Notes: generated from the letters alone by a model not told the origin. 27,899 nucleotides of DNA from Peptoniphilaceae bacterium AM52-5BH (GCA_027669155.1 JAQEDR010000026.1:1-27899); one strand, 5' to 3'; shown: positions 5,762 to 14,881, counted from the first letter of the stretch. Made by a program: numbers and translations.

Positions 5762-8611
5762 ATGACTTACAATTTATTAAAGAAAGAAGAATTTGAAAAC
5801 TTAGGCCTAACAGTTTTTCTCTATGAACATGAAAAGACTAAGGCCAATATTATATATGTTAAAACTTGTGACGAAAACAAGACTTTTGCTATAAGCTTTA
5901 AGACACCACCGACTGATTCTAAGGGCAAGGCTCATATAATGGAGCACTCTGTCCTTAATGGATCGAAGAAATATAGAACCAAAGACCCCTTTATGGATAT
6001 GGCTTCATCAAGCCTTCAGACTTTCCTAAATGCCATGACCTATCCTGACAAGACCGTCTATCCTGTATCAAGCGAAAACGATAAGGACTTTTCTAACCTA
6101 GTCGATGTGTACCTAGATGCAGTCTTTAATCCCCTAGCCATAGAGAAAAAGGAAATCCTAGATCAAGAGGGCTGGCACTATGAAATGGAAGATGGAAAGA
6201 TCACTGGTATATCTGGCGTTGTCTACAACGAGATGAAGGGAGCCTTATCTGATCCTGAAAGTCTGATCTATAACGATATAAATTCTCTTTTATATAAGGA
6301 TAGCCCTTACGAGTATGAATCTGGAGGAAATCCAAGAGAAATCGGTGATTTGACCTATGATGAGTTTGTTAATTTTTACAAAAACCACTATCACCCATCG
6401 AACTCATTAATTTATTTCTATGGAAATATGGACATAGACCTACTTCTTTCCCACTTGGACGAAGAATACCTAAGCAAGTATGACTTTAGAAAATTTGATA
6501 ATGAAATAGAAGTCAAAGAGAATTACTATCCTGAAATAATCGAAGGCACTTATCCAGCAAGTAAAATCGAGGAGGACTCTGATTATCTTTCCTATGCTTT
6601 TCTCGCAAGTTCTGCCCTTGATAGCAAAGACTATCTGACTCTTTCTATCCTTGTAAATACCATATTTAATATGGACTCATCAAAGATTAGAAATGAAATT
6701 AATGAGAAACTTGCTCCAGAGTACTTCTACGCAAGGCCAGGCTATGGCAATAGGTCCTCTGTCCTAATCCAAGCCCAAAAGACCGACGGAAGTAAGGTCG
6801 GAGAGTTTGTAGAAATAATAGAAAAGGGCTTAGAAGAAGCAAGCAAGAATCTTTCTATAGAAAGTCTTAAGTCTGCCTTTTCTATCTTTGATTTTGCCCA
6901 AAGAGAGAGCCTAAATGATACTAGTCGCGGACTTTCCTATATACTTATGACAAGTCTTGACGCAGATCCCTTCTCTGTATATAGGCTGGTCGATACCCTA
7001 GATGAGCTAAGAAAGCTAATCGGGACTGGTTATTACGAGGATTTCATAAAAAAATACTTCCTAAATAACAATACCAAGCTCGTCCATATAGCAAGGGCCG
7101 ATAGCGATTATAGGAAAAAGCAAGATGAGGAATTCAATGAAAAAATCGAAAAATTAAACAAGGAGATGACTCCTACTTCTCTTAAGAAAATCGAAGATGA
7201 CCTAGAAGCACTTAATGAATATCAAAACAGGGAAAACACCCCAGAAGAAAAGGCTACAATACCAAGACTTGAGCTTAGCGATGTACCTACGACTCTCCCT
7301 AAAACCCCTAGAGATATATATGAAGATAAGTTCAAATTCGTCTACCATGAACTTGAAACTAGTGGCCTAATCTATGTTAATCTTTACTTTAATATAGACC
7401 ATCTAAGCTTAGATGAAATGCAAAAGCTCCAACTAATAGGAGAACTATTAGGATCAATTGATACTAAAAATATCTCCTACAAGGATATAGATGATGTAAT
7501 CTGGCAGTATCTAACAGGGCTAAACTTCACTATATCAAATATTAGGATAAATGATGAAAAAATCGAAAACAACTTTAAAGTAAATTTCAAGACTACTAGA
7601 GAAAATATCACAAAAGCTGTGGAAATAGTAAAGGATTTTCTTACAAATACAATCTTTGAAGATCAAAAAAGAATCCTCGAGCTTCTTAGGATAAGAAAGT
7701 CAGTCTTTGAGTCTACCATGTACGATTCAGGCCATCTTATAGCCATAAATAGGAATAATTCCCATATAGATAAGCTATCCTATATCAAGGAGAAGCTTTC
7801 GGGAATCGACTACTATCTTTTTATAAAAGATACTATCCAAAAAGCAAGTGAGGACTTTGATTCTTTAAAGATCGAGCTTGAAAATCTCTACAGAAAAATC
7901 CTATCCAAAGATTTGACCTTAAACATTACAGGAGATAGGAAAGATTATGAAAGCTTAAAGGAGACGATATTAGAAGAATATACCTTCCTCGAGGAAGCTT
8001 TTGATAAAAAATCTCTAGCTTTCCACAAAAACCCAATAAAAGAAGCCATCTTATCTGATGCAAGTGTAAACTATATTTCCAAATCACGAGACCTTAAGGA
8101 TTTAGGTCTTTCCTATAAGGGAAGCCTATCTCTTGCTAGTTCAATAATATCAAATCCTTATCTCTACGAGTTAATCAGGGCCAAGGGAGGAGCCTATGGA
8201 GCAGGAATGATTATAGACAGGGCAGCCATTTTTGCAACTTACTCCTACAGGGACCCTAATATAGAAAAAACTCTAGAAAGCTACGATATGATTTCAGAAA
8301 TAGCAAGAAATCTTGATATGGACGAAAGAGACTTCGAAAACCAGCAAATCTCAACTATGGGAAAGTTTATAAGACCAAAGTCTCCTTCCCAAAAGGCAGA
8401 TAGTGATTTTGTTAATTACAAAAAGGAAAATCCGAAAGATGAAGAGGAAATCCTAAGAGAGATTAAGGAAGCTAAATTATCTGATATAATAGCCTTGGCG
8501 GATGTTTTGGATAAGGCCCTCGCCTACAATAATATCCTTGTTTTTGGAGCTAGAGGAAAAATTCTTGAGAAAAAGGACTTCTTCGATAAGATAATAGACC
8601 TTTCTGATTAA
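5762..8611 (+). CDS. M16C-family zinc metallopeptidase (PreP-like insulinase family)
   Basis: This 949-residue two-halved peptidase resembles presequence protease and other M16C enzymes that degrade peptides in an enclosed chamber. The inverted zinc motif HxxEH is at residues 58-62 (KAHIMEHSVLNG), and the distal zinc ligand is probably Glu157 in VVYNEMKGALSDPES. The linker half (about 450-700) is charged and helical, as in the M16C-associated domain. The second half has RAKGGAYGAGM near the C-terminus, the Arg/Tyr region that contacts substrate. There is no signal peptide, so it is probably cytoplasmic. The ATG follows GGAGG at good spacing. Length fits M16C (about 950-1000). It is transcribed away from the oxidoreductase gene; its promoter is unclear. 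Confidence 0.95.
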   Translation: MTYNLLKKEEFENLGLTVFLYEHEKTKANIIYVKTCDENKTFAISFKTPPTDSKGKAHIMEHSVLNGSKKYRTKDPFMDMASSSLQTFLNAMTYPDKTVYPVSSENDKDFSNLVDVYLDAVFNPLAIEKKEILDQEGWHYEMEDGKITGISGVVYNEMKGALSDPESLIYNDINSLLYKDSPYEYESGGNPREIGDLTYDEFVNFYKNHYHPSNSLIYFYGNMDIDLLLSHLDEEYLSKYDFRKFDNEIEVKENYYPEIIEGTYPASKIEEDSDYLSYAFLASSALDSKDYLTLSILVNTIFNMDSSKIRNEINEKLAPEYFYARPGYGNRSSVLIQAQKTDGSKVGEFVEIIEKGLEEASKNLSIESLKSAFSIFDFAQRESLNDTSRGLSYILMTSLDADPFSVYRLVDTLDELRKLIGTGYYEDFIKKYFLNNNTKLVHIARADSDYRKKQDEEFNEKIEKLNKEMTPTSLKKIEDDLEALNEYQNRENTPEEKATIPRLELSDVPTTLPKTPRDIYEDKFKFVYHELETSGLIYVNLYFNIDHLSLDEMQKLQLIGELLGSIDTKNISYKDIDDVIWQYLTGLNFTISNIRINDEKIENNFKVNFKTTRENITKAVEIVKDFLTNTIFEDQKRILELLRIRKSVFESTMYDSGHLIAINRNNSHIDKLSYIKEKLSGIDYYLFIKDTIQKASEDFDSLKIELENLYRKILSKDLTLNITGDRKDYESLKETILEEYTFLEEAFDKKSLAFHKNPIKEAILSDASVNYISKSRDLKDLGLSYKGSLSLASSIISNPYLYELIRAKGGAYGAGMIIDRAAIFATYSYRDPNIEKTLESYDMISEIARNLDMDERDFENQQISTMGKFIRPKSPSQKADSDFVNYKKENPKDEEEILREIKEAKLSDIIALADVLDKALAYNNILVFGARGKILEKKDFFDKIIDLSD

Positions 8612-8626
8612 GATACTTAATTTATA

Positions 8627-8655
8627 TTACCATATATTTAAAATTAGTTTATAAT
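8627..8655 (+). promoter_or_regulatory. Probable promoter of the xpaC-telA operon
   Basis: TTACCA (8627-8632) and a perfect TATAAT (8650-8655) stand 17 bases apart, about 47 bases before the xpaC-like ATG. No terminator separates it from the M16 gene, so read-through from upstream is also possible. Confidence 0.5.
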
Positions 8656-8702
8656 ATCTTGATTTGTAGTATGATGTAATTAAGAAAACAAAAGGAAGAA
8701 TT

Positions 8703-9839
8703 ATGTCAGATAAAAATAAAAAACAAAAAAAATCATTTTATAACTACGCAGAAGATATAGAAAACTTCGACTTCGATGACATTCCTTTCGCAGAAATCGG
8801 ATTGAAGATCAAAAACTCAATCAACGGAGCCATCAAAGCTTTCTCATCTTCTAGTAAGAAAAACTTGCCAGCGACAAGAAATCCAAAAGTTTGTGAGCAA
8901 AATCCACCTCAAGCAGGATATAGCTTTCTAGCAAAATTGGCATCAGTATTTTCTGCCCTTATCTTTATAGCAATGACCATAGATTTTTACACAGAAATGC
9001 ACTATGGTGGCGGATTTACTATGCTATTTGCAGCCCTTATATCCCTAGCCCTTACTATATCAGTTCCCTATGCCCTTTGGAAATTAGGTAATAGATATAA
9101 GAGACTATCTAATAACTACACCAGATTTCTAAGAGAGCTTGGAGATAATACAGTAATGTCCATTAGAGATCTAGCAAGTGGAGTTGCCCAAAGTGAGGAA
9201 GAAACTACAAAAGACCTCCTCTACATGATGAGGAAAAGCTACTTCAAACAAGCAAGAATTGTAGAAGATGGAAAGATATTTATCCTAGATATTCCAACCT
9301 TCAAGCTCTATAAGGAAAAGCTCGACCAGATACCTTCTTACAGGAAAAACCTCACAGATGATGTAGAAATAGACGGAGAAAACCTATCAGTAGAGGACCT
9401 AAATAAGGAACGATCCCAAGAGATTATTGCCGAGTCAATCACATCTCTTGATAAGTTAAGCGAGAAGAGTGAAGAGATAGAAAGTCCTAGCTTTAAGGAG
9501 TCTTTAGGAAAGCTAATAGAAAATTCTACAGATATCCTAAAAATTATAGAAAAATATCCAGATAAGGCAACAGGTCTTGGCAAGTTTTCGACCTATTACT
9601 TGCCAACAAGCCTTAAGCTTGCCGAATCCTACAAGGACTTCGAGCTTGTAAATAGTAGCGATTCTAGAATAGTAAAATCAATGGAAGATATAGAAGAATC
9701 AATCAAAACCATAGCTGAAGCCTTCGACAAGATGAAAATCGACCTCCTAGACGACAGGGCCATGGATGTAAAGACGGAAATCGACACAATTAACCTCTTG
9801 CTCAAACAAGAGGGACTAGCAGAAGATGATTGGAGTTAA
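8703..9839 (+). CDS. XpaC-like membrane protein (5-bromo-4-chloroindolyl phosphate hydrolysis family)
   Basis: This 378-residue protein is assigned to the XpaC/Halogen_Hydrol family mainly from its C-terminal half, where KYPDKATGLGKFSTYYLP and PTSLKLAESYKDFE are the family's recognisable block, and from its position before telA. The N-terminal 70 residues are charged and low in complexity. Two membrane segments follow (about 75-96 and 104-126), then a winged-helix-like region (about 140-210) and a helical C-terminus. The family name comes from an old reporter phenotype; no biochemical function is established, and I do not infer phosphatase activity. AAGGAAG precedes the ATG. The TAA is one base before the telA ATG, so the genes are coupled. 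Confidence 0.82.
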   Translation: MSDKNKKQKKSFYNYAEDIENFDFDDIPFAEIGLKIKNSINGAIKAFSSSSKKNLPATRNPKVCEQNPPQAGYSFLAKLASVFSALIFIAMTIDFYTEMHYGGGFTMLFAALISLALTISVPYALWKLGNRYKRLSNNYTRFLRELGDNTVMSIRDLASGVAQSEEETTKDLLYMMRKSYFKQARIVEDGKIFILDIPTFKLYKEKLDQIPSYRKNLTDDVEIDGENLSVEDLNKERSQEIIAESITSLDKLSEKSEEIESPSFKESLGKLIENSTDILKIIEKYPDKATGLGKFSTYYLPTSLKLAESYKDFELVNSSDSRIVKSMEDIEESIKTIAEAFDKMKIDLLDDRAMDVKTEIDTINLLLKQEGLAEDDWS

Positions 9840-9840
9840 T

Positions 9841-10944
9841 ATGAGCGATATAGAACTAAGGCTAGACGGAGTATCAGAAGACGATAAGCTCGATACTATA
9901 AGTGATAAAGAAGTTGATCTAGTAGAAAATAAGATCACATTTTCTCCTGACGAAGAGAAGATGATTAATGAATTTTCGAAAAAAATCGACCTAGAAGATA
10001 CAAATATAATTCTCCAATACGGATCCGGTGCCCAAAAGAAGATATCAAACTTCTCAGAAAAGACCCTGGATACTGTAAGAAACAAGGACCTTGGAGAAAT
10101 CGGAGGCCTCCTAGACAAGTTGGTTGTCGATATAAAGTCAATGGATGCAGAAGAGACTTCTGGACCTTTGGGATTTTTCAAAAAACAAGTAAACAAGCTA
10201 GATGCTCTAAAATCAAAATACCAATCGGCGGAAAAAAACATAGGAGATATATCCAAAATCTTAGAAAACCATCAAATAACCTTGATGAAAGATATTTCCA
10301 TGCTCGATCAGATGTATGAGCTAAATGAGGATTATTATAAGGAAATCTCAATGTATATAGAAGCAGGTAATAGAAAGCTTATGGAAACTTACAACGAGGA
10401 TATACCTGCTCTTGAATCCAAGGCACGTGAGTCTAATCTTCCTCTCGATGCCCAGAAGGTAAACGACCTAAAGGCTCAGGCCAACCGTTTTGAGAAAAAA
10501 CTCCATGATTTAGACCTTACAAGGATGGTCTCAATCCAAATGGCCCCACAGATAAGGATGGTGCAATCATCAAACTCAATTATGGCAGAAAAAATTCAAA
10601 CAACCATAGTAAACACCATTCCTTTATGGAAAAACCAAATGGTCCTTGCCCTAGGTATGAATCACACAGATCAGGCTATAAAAACCCAAAAGAGAGTTAC
10701 AGATTTGACCAATGATCTCTTAAGGAAAAATGCAGATACCCTAAAACAAAACACAATCGAGACAGCCAAGGCCACAGAACGTGGTATAATCGACCTAGAT
10801 ACAATAAAGCATACCAACGAAGCTTTAATTTCAACTATAGAAGAAGTTAGAAATATCCAAATCGAGGGTAAGAAGAATAGAGAGCTTGCCAAAGCCGAAA
10901 TCAAAAGCTTAGAAGAAGAACTAAAAAGAAATCTTAATAAATAA
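9841..10944 (+). CDS. telA: TelA-family protein (toxic anion resistance family)
   Basis: This protein of about 367 residues is almost entirely helical with no membrane segment, typical of the TelA family. The C-terminal block is the hallmark: GMNHTDQAIKTQKRVTDLTN, then NTIETAKATERGIIDLDTIK. Family members are linked to tellurite, nisin and beta-lactam tolerance, but their mechanism is unknown. I chose the ATG at 9841 over an in-frame ATG at 9826 inside the upstream gene, because GGAG at 9831-9834 sits six bases before 9841. Xpac and TelA genes occur together in many Firmicutes, suggesting a shared envelope-stress role. A small FakA-like gene follows nine bases after the stop. Confidence 0.9.
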   Translation: MSDIELRLDGVSEDDKLDTISDKEVDLVENKITFSPDEEKMINEFSKKIDLEDTNIILQYGSGAQKKISNFSEKTLDTVRNKDLGEIGGLLDKLVVDIKSMDAEETSGPLGFFKKQVNKLDALKSKYQSAEKNIGDISKILENHQITLMKDISMLDQMYELNEDYYKEISMYIEAGNRKLMETYNEDIPALESKARESNLPLDAQKVNDLKAQANRFEKKLHDLDLTRMVSIQMAPQIRMVQSSNSIMAEKIQTTIVNTIPLWKNQMVLALGMNHTDQAIKTQKRVTDLTNDLLRKNADTLKQNTIETAKATERGIIDLDTIKHTNEALISTIEEVRNIQIEGKKNRELAKAEIKSLEEELKRNLNK

Positions 10945-10953
10945 GGAGAAAGA

Positions 10954-11214
10954 ATGACTGAACAATTAGAATTTAAATTCGACTGCCAAATGCTAATAGC
11001 AGGCGAAAACCTAGACGAAGACGAAATATTTGACTATATAACAGAAAACTTAGAAGGAGACAGCCTCCTAGCTGTGGGAGATGAAGATTTAATAAAAATC
11101 CACTTCCACTCCAATAAACCATGGGAAGTCTTGGAATATGCAGCAAGTCTTGGAGAAATCCACGACATAGTAGTAGAAAATATGCAAAGACAAGCCGAAG
11201 GCCTTCAAGGCTAA
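10954..11214 (+). CDS. Free-standing FakA/YloV-like domain (86 aa)
   Basis: This protein of 86 residues is probably real: AAGGAG lies before the ATG and it is close-packed behind telA, with a terminator after it. Its sequence follows the segment of the fatty-acid/dihydroxyacetone-kinase-like protein FakA (YloV) just after the ATP-binding DAK2 domain. Shared landmarks are FDCQMLIAGENLDEDEIFDY, GDSLLAVGDEDLIKIHFHSN (the V/I-H-x-H-x-x-x-P pattern) and VLEYAASLGEIHDIVVENMQ. The ATP-binding domain is absent, so it cannot be a kinase alone. It may bind a FakB-type or other partner, or act as a regulator; this is inference. Similar small proteins are sometimes misnamed as kinases. Confidence 0.75.
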   Translation: MTEQLEFKFDCQMLIAGENLDEDEIFDYITENLEGDSLLAVGDEDLIKIHFHSNKPWEVLEYAASLGEIHDIVVENMQRQAEGLQG

Positions 11215-11225
11215 TATATTTAAGG

Positions 11226-11271
11226 AAAAAGAGTCTATTAAAGGAAATTCCTCCTCTAATAGACTCTTTTT
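11226..11271. terminator. Bidirectional terminator between convergent operons
   Basis: A perfect 15-base stem pairs 11226-11240 (AAAAAGAGTCTATTA) with 11257-11271 (TAATAGACTCTTTTT) around a 16-base loop. The A-run on one side and T-run on the other let it serve both strands: the xpaC-telA operon on plus and the fni operon on minus. Its right arm overlaps two bases of the fni stop codon (11272-11270). Confidence 0.92.
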
Positions 11272-12280
11272 AGTCTAATAATTCTTTAAGCCTACCAACA
11301 ACCTTGTAGTCAACTTTCTTTAATTCTTCTATATTTTTGACTCCAAGTAGACACATTATTATTTTTATCTTGTATTGTAAATCTTTTAGGAAGGCTTCAC
11401 AAGCTTCGTAGCCTCCGTGAAGGAGGTATCTTAGGACTTCTCCGCTCATAGCTGCCATGTCAGCTCCTATGATAATTGATTTTACGATATCTGTTGCATT
11501 TCTTAGGCCACCAGATGCAATGATAAAGACGTCGTCCGATACACTTCTTACATCTATGATGGATTTTGCTGTTGGGATTCCCCAATCGTAGATTTCAGAA
11601 AAGTCTGTCTCTACATCTCTTAGGTCTTCGATCTCTATGAAGTTAGTTCCGCCCTTTCCGGCTACATCGATGTATTCTACTCCCATATCTAGAAACTTTT
11701 TGGCGACACTTTTAGAAATTCCTGATCCCGTTTCTTTTACTATGATAGGAACATCGAGCTTTTCTACTAAATTTTTGATGTTTTCATAAAGTCCCTTAAA
11801 GTCCCTATCTCCTTCTGGCATTACCAGCTCTTGGGCTATGTTTAGGTGAACTTGCATAATGTCTGCACCCATCAAGTCTTTGGCAAAGATAAAATCTTCA
11901 AGGCTTCTCTCAGATCCTAGATTTCCAATTTTTATTATATCCTTATCCTTAAGGAGTGTGAAGGAATCACGACTTTCCTCATCTTTTATGGCTATGGCTT
12001 CACTGCCTGAGGCCATAGGAATCCCTATAGACTCACAGATTGAGGATAGGTCTTCATTGATATCACTTCCTGCTTCCCCACCACCTGTCATGGCGTTAAC
12101 CATAAGGGGCATGGATATAGTTCTTCCTAGAAATTCTATTGATGTATCGATCTCTGCCATATTCACATCAGAAAGAGCGTTGTGCTCGATGTAGATATCT
12201 TCTAGCAAAGTATTTGTTATGATTTCACTTTTGAGATAATTTTCTATATGTTCATCTTTTCTTCGTCTTCTATCTTCCAT
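11270..12280 (-). CDS. fni: Type 2 isopentenyl-diphosphate delta-isomerase
   Basis: This FMN- and NADPH-dependent enzyme interconverts IPP and DMAPP in the cytoplasm. The N-terminal RRRRKDEH motif, MVNAMTGGG, GNLGSERSLE, VHLNIAQELVMPEGDRDF, IVKETGSGIS and DVAGKGGTNF with IASGGLRNATD are all family signatures in the expected order of a TIM barrel. I chose the ATG at 12280 (336 residues) because GGTGG lies just before it. In-frame ATGs at 12298 and 12307 fall within the end of the upstream LCP gene and would add unusual residues. It is co-transcribed with that gene, with a 10-base gap. Since ispD and ispF are also in the window, the isomerase serves the MEP route here, where it balances the two C5 units. 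Confidence 0.95.
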   Translation of the reverse strand: MEDRRRRKDEHIENYLKSEIITNTLLEDIYIEHNALSDVNMAEIDTSIEFLGRTISMPLMVNAMTGGGEAGSDINEDLSSICESIGIPMASGSEAIAIKDEESRDSFTLLKDKDIIKIGNLGSERSLEDFIFAKDLMGADIMQVHLNIAQELVMPEGDRDFKGLYENIKNLVEKLDVPIIVKETGSGISKSVAKKFLDMGVEYIDVAGKGGTNFIEIEDLRDVETDFSEIYDWGIPTAKSIIDVRSVSDDVFIIASGGLRNATDIVKSIIIGADMAAMSGEVLRYLLHGGYEACEAFLKDLQYKIKIIMCLLGVKNIEELKKVDYKVVGRLKELLD

Positions 12281-12290
12281 TTCCCACCTA

Positions 12291-13448
12291 TCATTCATCT
12301 TTATCACTAGTTTCGGATTTTTCTACTTTCTCTTCGGTTTTCTTTGGACTTTCTGCCTTTTCTTCTTTTTCTTTCGGAGCTTCTTCAGAAGGCGTTTCTT
12401 CTATCTCTTCTTCTACATATTCTGGTTCATAATATTCGTACTCATAGCTAGGGGCTGGCTCTGGAGCTGGTGCTTCCTCGATTTGAGTTTCTCTTCCATC
12501 CAGGATATTTCCATCCTCATCGATACCAGCCTTTGTCCTGTCCCAATTTCTAAGCTTAAAGTTTTGAAATTCCTTGTCTACTAATCTCCATGTCTTTTCA
12601 AAATCTGGCAAGTAATAGCTAGTTCCTTCTATAGTCTGCTCTCTACCTGGAACTGTAAAGGTCGAAACATTAGCTGATGAGAATTTTCCTATATTATTAG
12701 TCAAATCCATAAGGACTGACATTGGAAGGTTAGTCTTTACGTATTTTAGGTAGTTAGTTACAAAGGTCGTTATATTGATATTTTCTGACTTTTCTACTAT
12801 TTGGTCGACCATGGCCTTCATAAAGCCTTGTTGAGCCTCTACTCTTCCTATATCACCATTTTCATAAATTTTTCTAGTCCTTAGATACCATAGGGCGTGT
12901 TGGCCGTCGAAGTGATTCATCCCTTCTCTAATATTAAGGCTTCCGACATCTATCGAAACTCCCTTAGGCACATCGAAGTCAACCCCTCCCAGGGCATCTA
13001 TTATATTTTCCACAGCCTTGTAATTTACCTGGACGTAGTAGTCGATATCAAGGCCCAAGAAATTCCTAAGTGTCTGGATAGTAAGCTCTATTCCACCAAA
13101 GGCATGGGCGTGATTTACCTTATCGAACTCTTGTCTGATCTTTACCCTAGAGTCTCTTGGGATAGATAGGATGTCGATTTTTCCTGTTTCAGTATTAGCC
13201 TTAACTAACATTATGGTATCTGTCCTAGTAAAATCGTCATTGTCATCATCGTCTGAGTTCTTGTCTACTCCAACAAGCAAAAATAGGTGTTCGTGTTCAT
13301 TACTAGCTATAGCATCGTCGTCAAAGGAGAAATCATCTCCGTAAGTTTTCTTAAGTTCATTGTTTTCCAGCTTATTAAGGATGGTATTAGATCCAAAATA
13401 AGCTATTATGGCGACAAAAACTATGGCCACAAGTCTTTTTATTTTCAT
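12291..13448 (-). CDS. LytR-CpsA-Psr (LCP) family cell-wall glycopolymer ligase
   Basis: This 385-residue membrane-anchored enzyme transfers teichoic-acid or capsule-like polymers from lipid carrier to peptidoglycan. Residues about 5-22 are the membrane anchor. The LCP domain covers about 56-215: FLLVGVDKN, FTRTDTIMLV (R75, D77), SIPRDSRVKI (R98, D99, R101), KVNHAHAFGG, QVNYKAVENIIDALGGVDFD, then LRTRKI and GRVEAQQ with the remaining conserved arginines. An acidic patch at 66-72 is inserted near the lipid-binding face. The last roughly 65 residues are low in complexity, rich in Glu, Pro and Lys, and would project outside. AAGGAA precedes the ATG. fni follows in the same operon. Confidence 0.93.
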   Translation of the reverse strand: MKIKRLVAIVFVAIIAYFGSNTILNKLENNELKKTYGDDFSFDDDAIASNEHEHLFLLVGVDKNSDDDDNDDFTRTDTIMLVKANTETGKIDILSIPRDSRVKIRQEFDKVNHAHAFGGIELTIQTLRNFLGLDIDYYVQVNYKAVENIIDALGGVDFDVPKGVSIDVGSLNIREGMNHFDGQHALWYLRTRKIYENGDIGRVEAQQGFMKAMVDQIVEKSENINITTFVTNYLKYVKTNLPMSVLMDLTNNIGKFSSANVSTFTVPGREQTIEGTSYYLPDFEKTWRLVDKEFQNFKLRNWDRTKAGIDEDGNILDGRETQIEEAPAPEPAPSYEYEYYEPEYVEEEIEETPSEEAPKEKEEKAESPKKTEEKVEKSETSDKDE

Positions 13449-13490
13449 TTTTATTCCTTATCTAATTTTAATAAAACTTCTCTACCTACT

Positions 13491-13518
13491 ATTATATTCG
13501 AAATAAATACTCCCACAA
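13491..13518 (-). promoter_or_regulatory. Probable promoter of the LCP-fni operon
   Basis: A perfect TATAAT (13496-13491) lies about 43 bases before the LCP start. TTGTGG (13518-13513) at 16-base spacing is a partial -35. Confidence 0.55.
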
Positions 13519-13547
13519 GATAAAAGCCTAATCTTAATATTCTTTAA

Positions 13548-13574
13548 ATAAAAAAGGAGCCTAAGCTCCCTTAT
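13548..13574 (-). terminator. Terminator of the glutamate dehydrogenase gene
   Basis: On the minus strand AAGGGAGC pairs with GCTCCTTT (8 bp, one G-T) around a TTAG loop, followed by a T-rich run, five bases after the gdh stop codon. Confidence 0.8.
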
Positions 13575-13578
13575 AAAT

Positions 13579-14850
13579 CTAATATCTTCCCTTGTATTTG
13601 AGGGCTTCTGCCATGGATTTGATTGCAACCATGAAGCTGGCCTCCCTCAAATCGACATTTTCTTCTTCTGCCATATCGAAGATTCTTTCAAAGACCCTAA
13701 GCAGATCTCCTTCTTCCTTATCCTTAACCTTATCATAGTCAAAATAATAACCTATTTGATTTTGGATCCATTCGTAATGACTTACTAAGACTCCACCAGA
13801 ATTGGCCATTATATCTGGTATAAGAGTGATTCCCTTATCTTCTAGGATTTGTGCTCCAGCTGGAGTCGTTGGTCCATTTGCACCTTCTGATATTACCTTG
13901 GCCTTTATTGTCTTTGCGATTTTTTCTGTAATCACATTTTCTAGGGCACAAGGAAGAATGATATCTGTATCTAGGGCAAAGAATTCTTCGTTACTAATCT
14001 TTGTAGAATCGTCATAGTCTAGGACTGAAGCACCATCTTCTTTTAACTTCCTTAAAGCTTCTACATCTAGGCCATCTTCATTAATGATCGCAGAAGATCC
14101 TGATGGAGCTTTCTTATCACTTGCATTTACTGCGATTAGCCTTGCTCCAAATTCAGACATGTATTTGGCAGCAAAATACCCTACATTACCAAAACCTTGG
14201 CAGATAAAAGTTTTTCCATTTAGGCTTTCATTTTTTCTCTCGTAAGCGTATTTTACAGCAAGGGCTACACCAAAACCTGTTGCCTGATCTCTTGCAAAAG
14301 ATCCTCCAAGGGCAAGAGGCTTTCCTGTAAAGGTCGCAATATCTTCTTTCCCTTCATTTAGGGCCACATATTCGTCAATGAAATATCCCATAATCTTGGC
14401 ATTTGTGTTTACATCAGGAGCTGGAATATCTATTCTACTACCTAGGTAATTATTAGTAGCACGAACAAAACCACGTGAGAGACTTTCAATTTCTCTTTCA
14501 GAAAGCTCTTTAGGATCTACAATGACTCCTCCCTTGCCTCCTCCTAGGGGAAGTCCCAAAAGAGCGACCTTGATACTCATCATCATAGAAAGAGCCATCA
14601 CTTCTTCTCTTGTAACATTTTTGTCAAATCTTATCCCACCCTTGGATGGACCTAGGGCAGTTGAATGGGCAGACCTAAAGGCCTTAAATACCTTGGTCTT
14701 GCCATCATCCATCTTTACAGGAATAGCAACTTCTAAGAGTCTTTCTGGCTCCTTTAATATTTCATAGACAGAAGGATCTAGCTTAAGCTTATCGCAAGCC
14801 TTCTTGTATCTTTCTCTAGTAGCTTCTAATATATCTAATTTCTCACTCAT
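13579..14850 (-). CDS. gdhA: Glutamate dehydrogenase (Glu/Leu/Phe/Val dehydrogenase family)
   Basis: This cytoplasmic enzyme of 423 residues oxidatively deaminates glutamate to 2-oxoglutarate. Substrate Lys70 is in GPSKGGIRF and catalytic Lys106 in PLGGGKGGVIVDP; the dinucleotide domain starts at about 215 with FICQGFGNVGYFAAKYMSEF. The ATG at 14850 has AAGGAG before it. A longer frame from 14910 is rejected because its ATG lies in the -35 box and the extra 20 residues are not family-like. Short-chain Leu/Val specificity is possible, but the length and motifs fit glutamate best. It has its own promoter and terminator. In amino-acid-fermenting anaerobes it feeds glutamate into fermentation, an inference here. 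Confidence 0.94.
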   Translation of the reverse strand: MSEKLDILEATRERYKKACDKLKLDPSVYEILKEPERLLEVAIPVKMDDGKTKVFKAFRSAHSTALGPSKGGIRFDKNVTREEVMALSMMMSIKVALLGLPLGGGKGGVIVDPKELSEREIESLSRGFVRATNNYLGSRIDIPAPDVNTNAKIMGYFIDEYVALNEGKEDIATFTGKPLALGGSFARDQATGFGVALAVKYAYERKNESLNGKTFICQGFGNVGYFAAKYMSEFGARLIAVNASDKKAPSGSSAIINEDGLDVEALRKLKEDGASVLDYDDSTKISNEEFFALDTDIILPCALENVITEKIAKTIKAKVISEGANGPTTPAGAQILEDKGITLIPDIMANSGGVLVSHYEWIQNQIGYYFDYDKVKDKEEGDLLRVFERIFDMAEEENVDLREASFMVAIKSMAEALKYKGRY

Positions 14851-14881
14851 TATTAGCTCCTTAATTTGTTTTCTATTAATA

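Noticed and set aside
9816..10256. Minus-strand 146-codon frame rich in Ser and Phe
   Set aside because: It is opposite telA; its composition is what the reverse strand of an acidic helical protein gives.
12281..12307. Longer fni starts at 12298 and 12307
   Set aside because: Both lie within the LCP gene end, and GGTGG fits the ATG at 12280 better.
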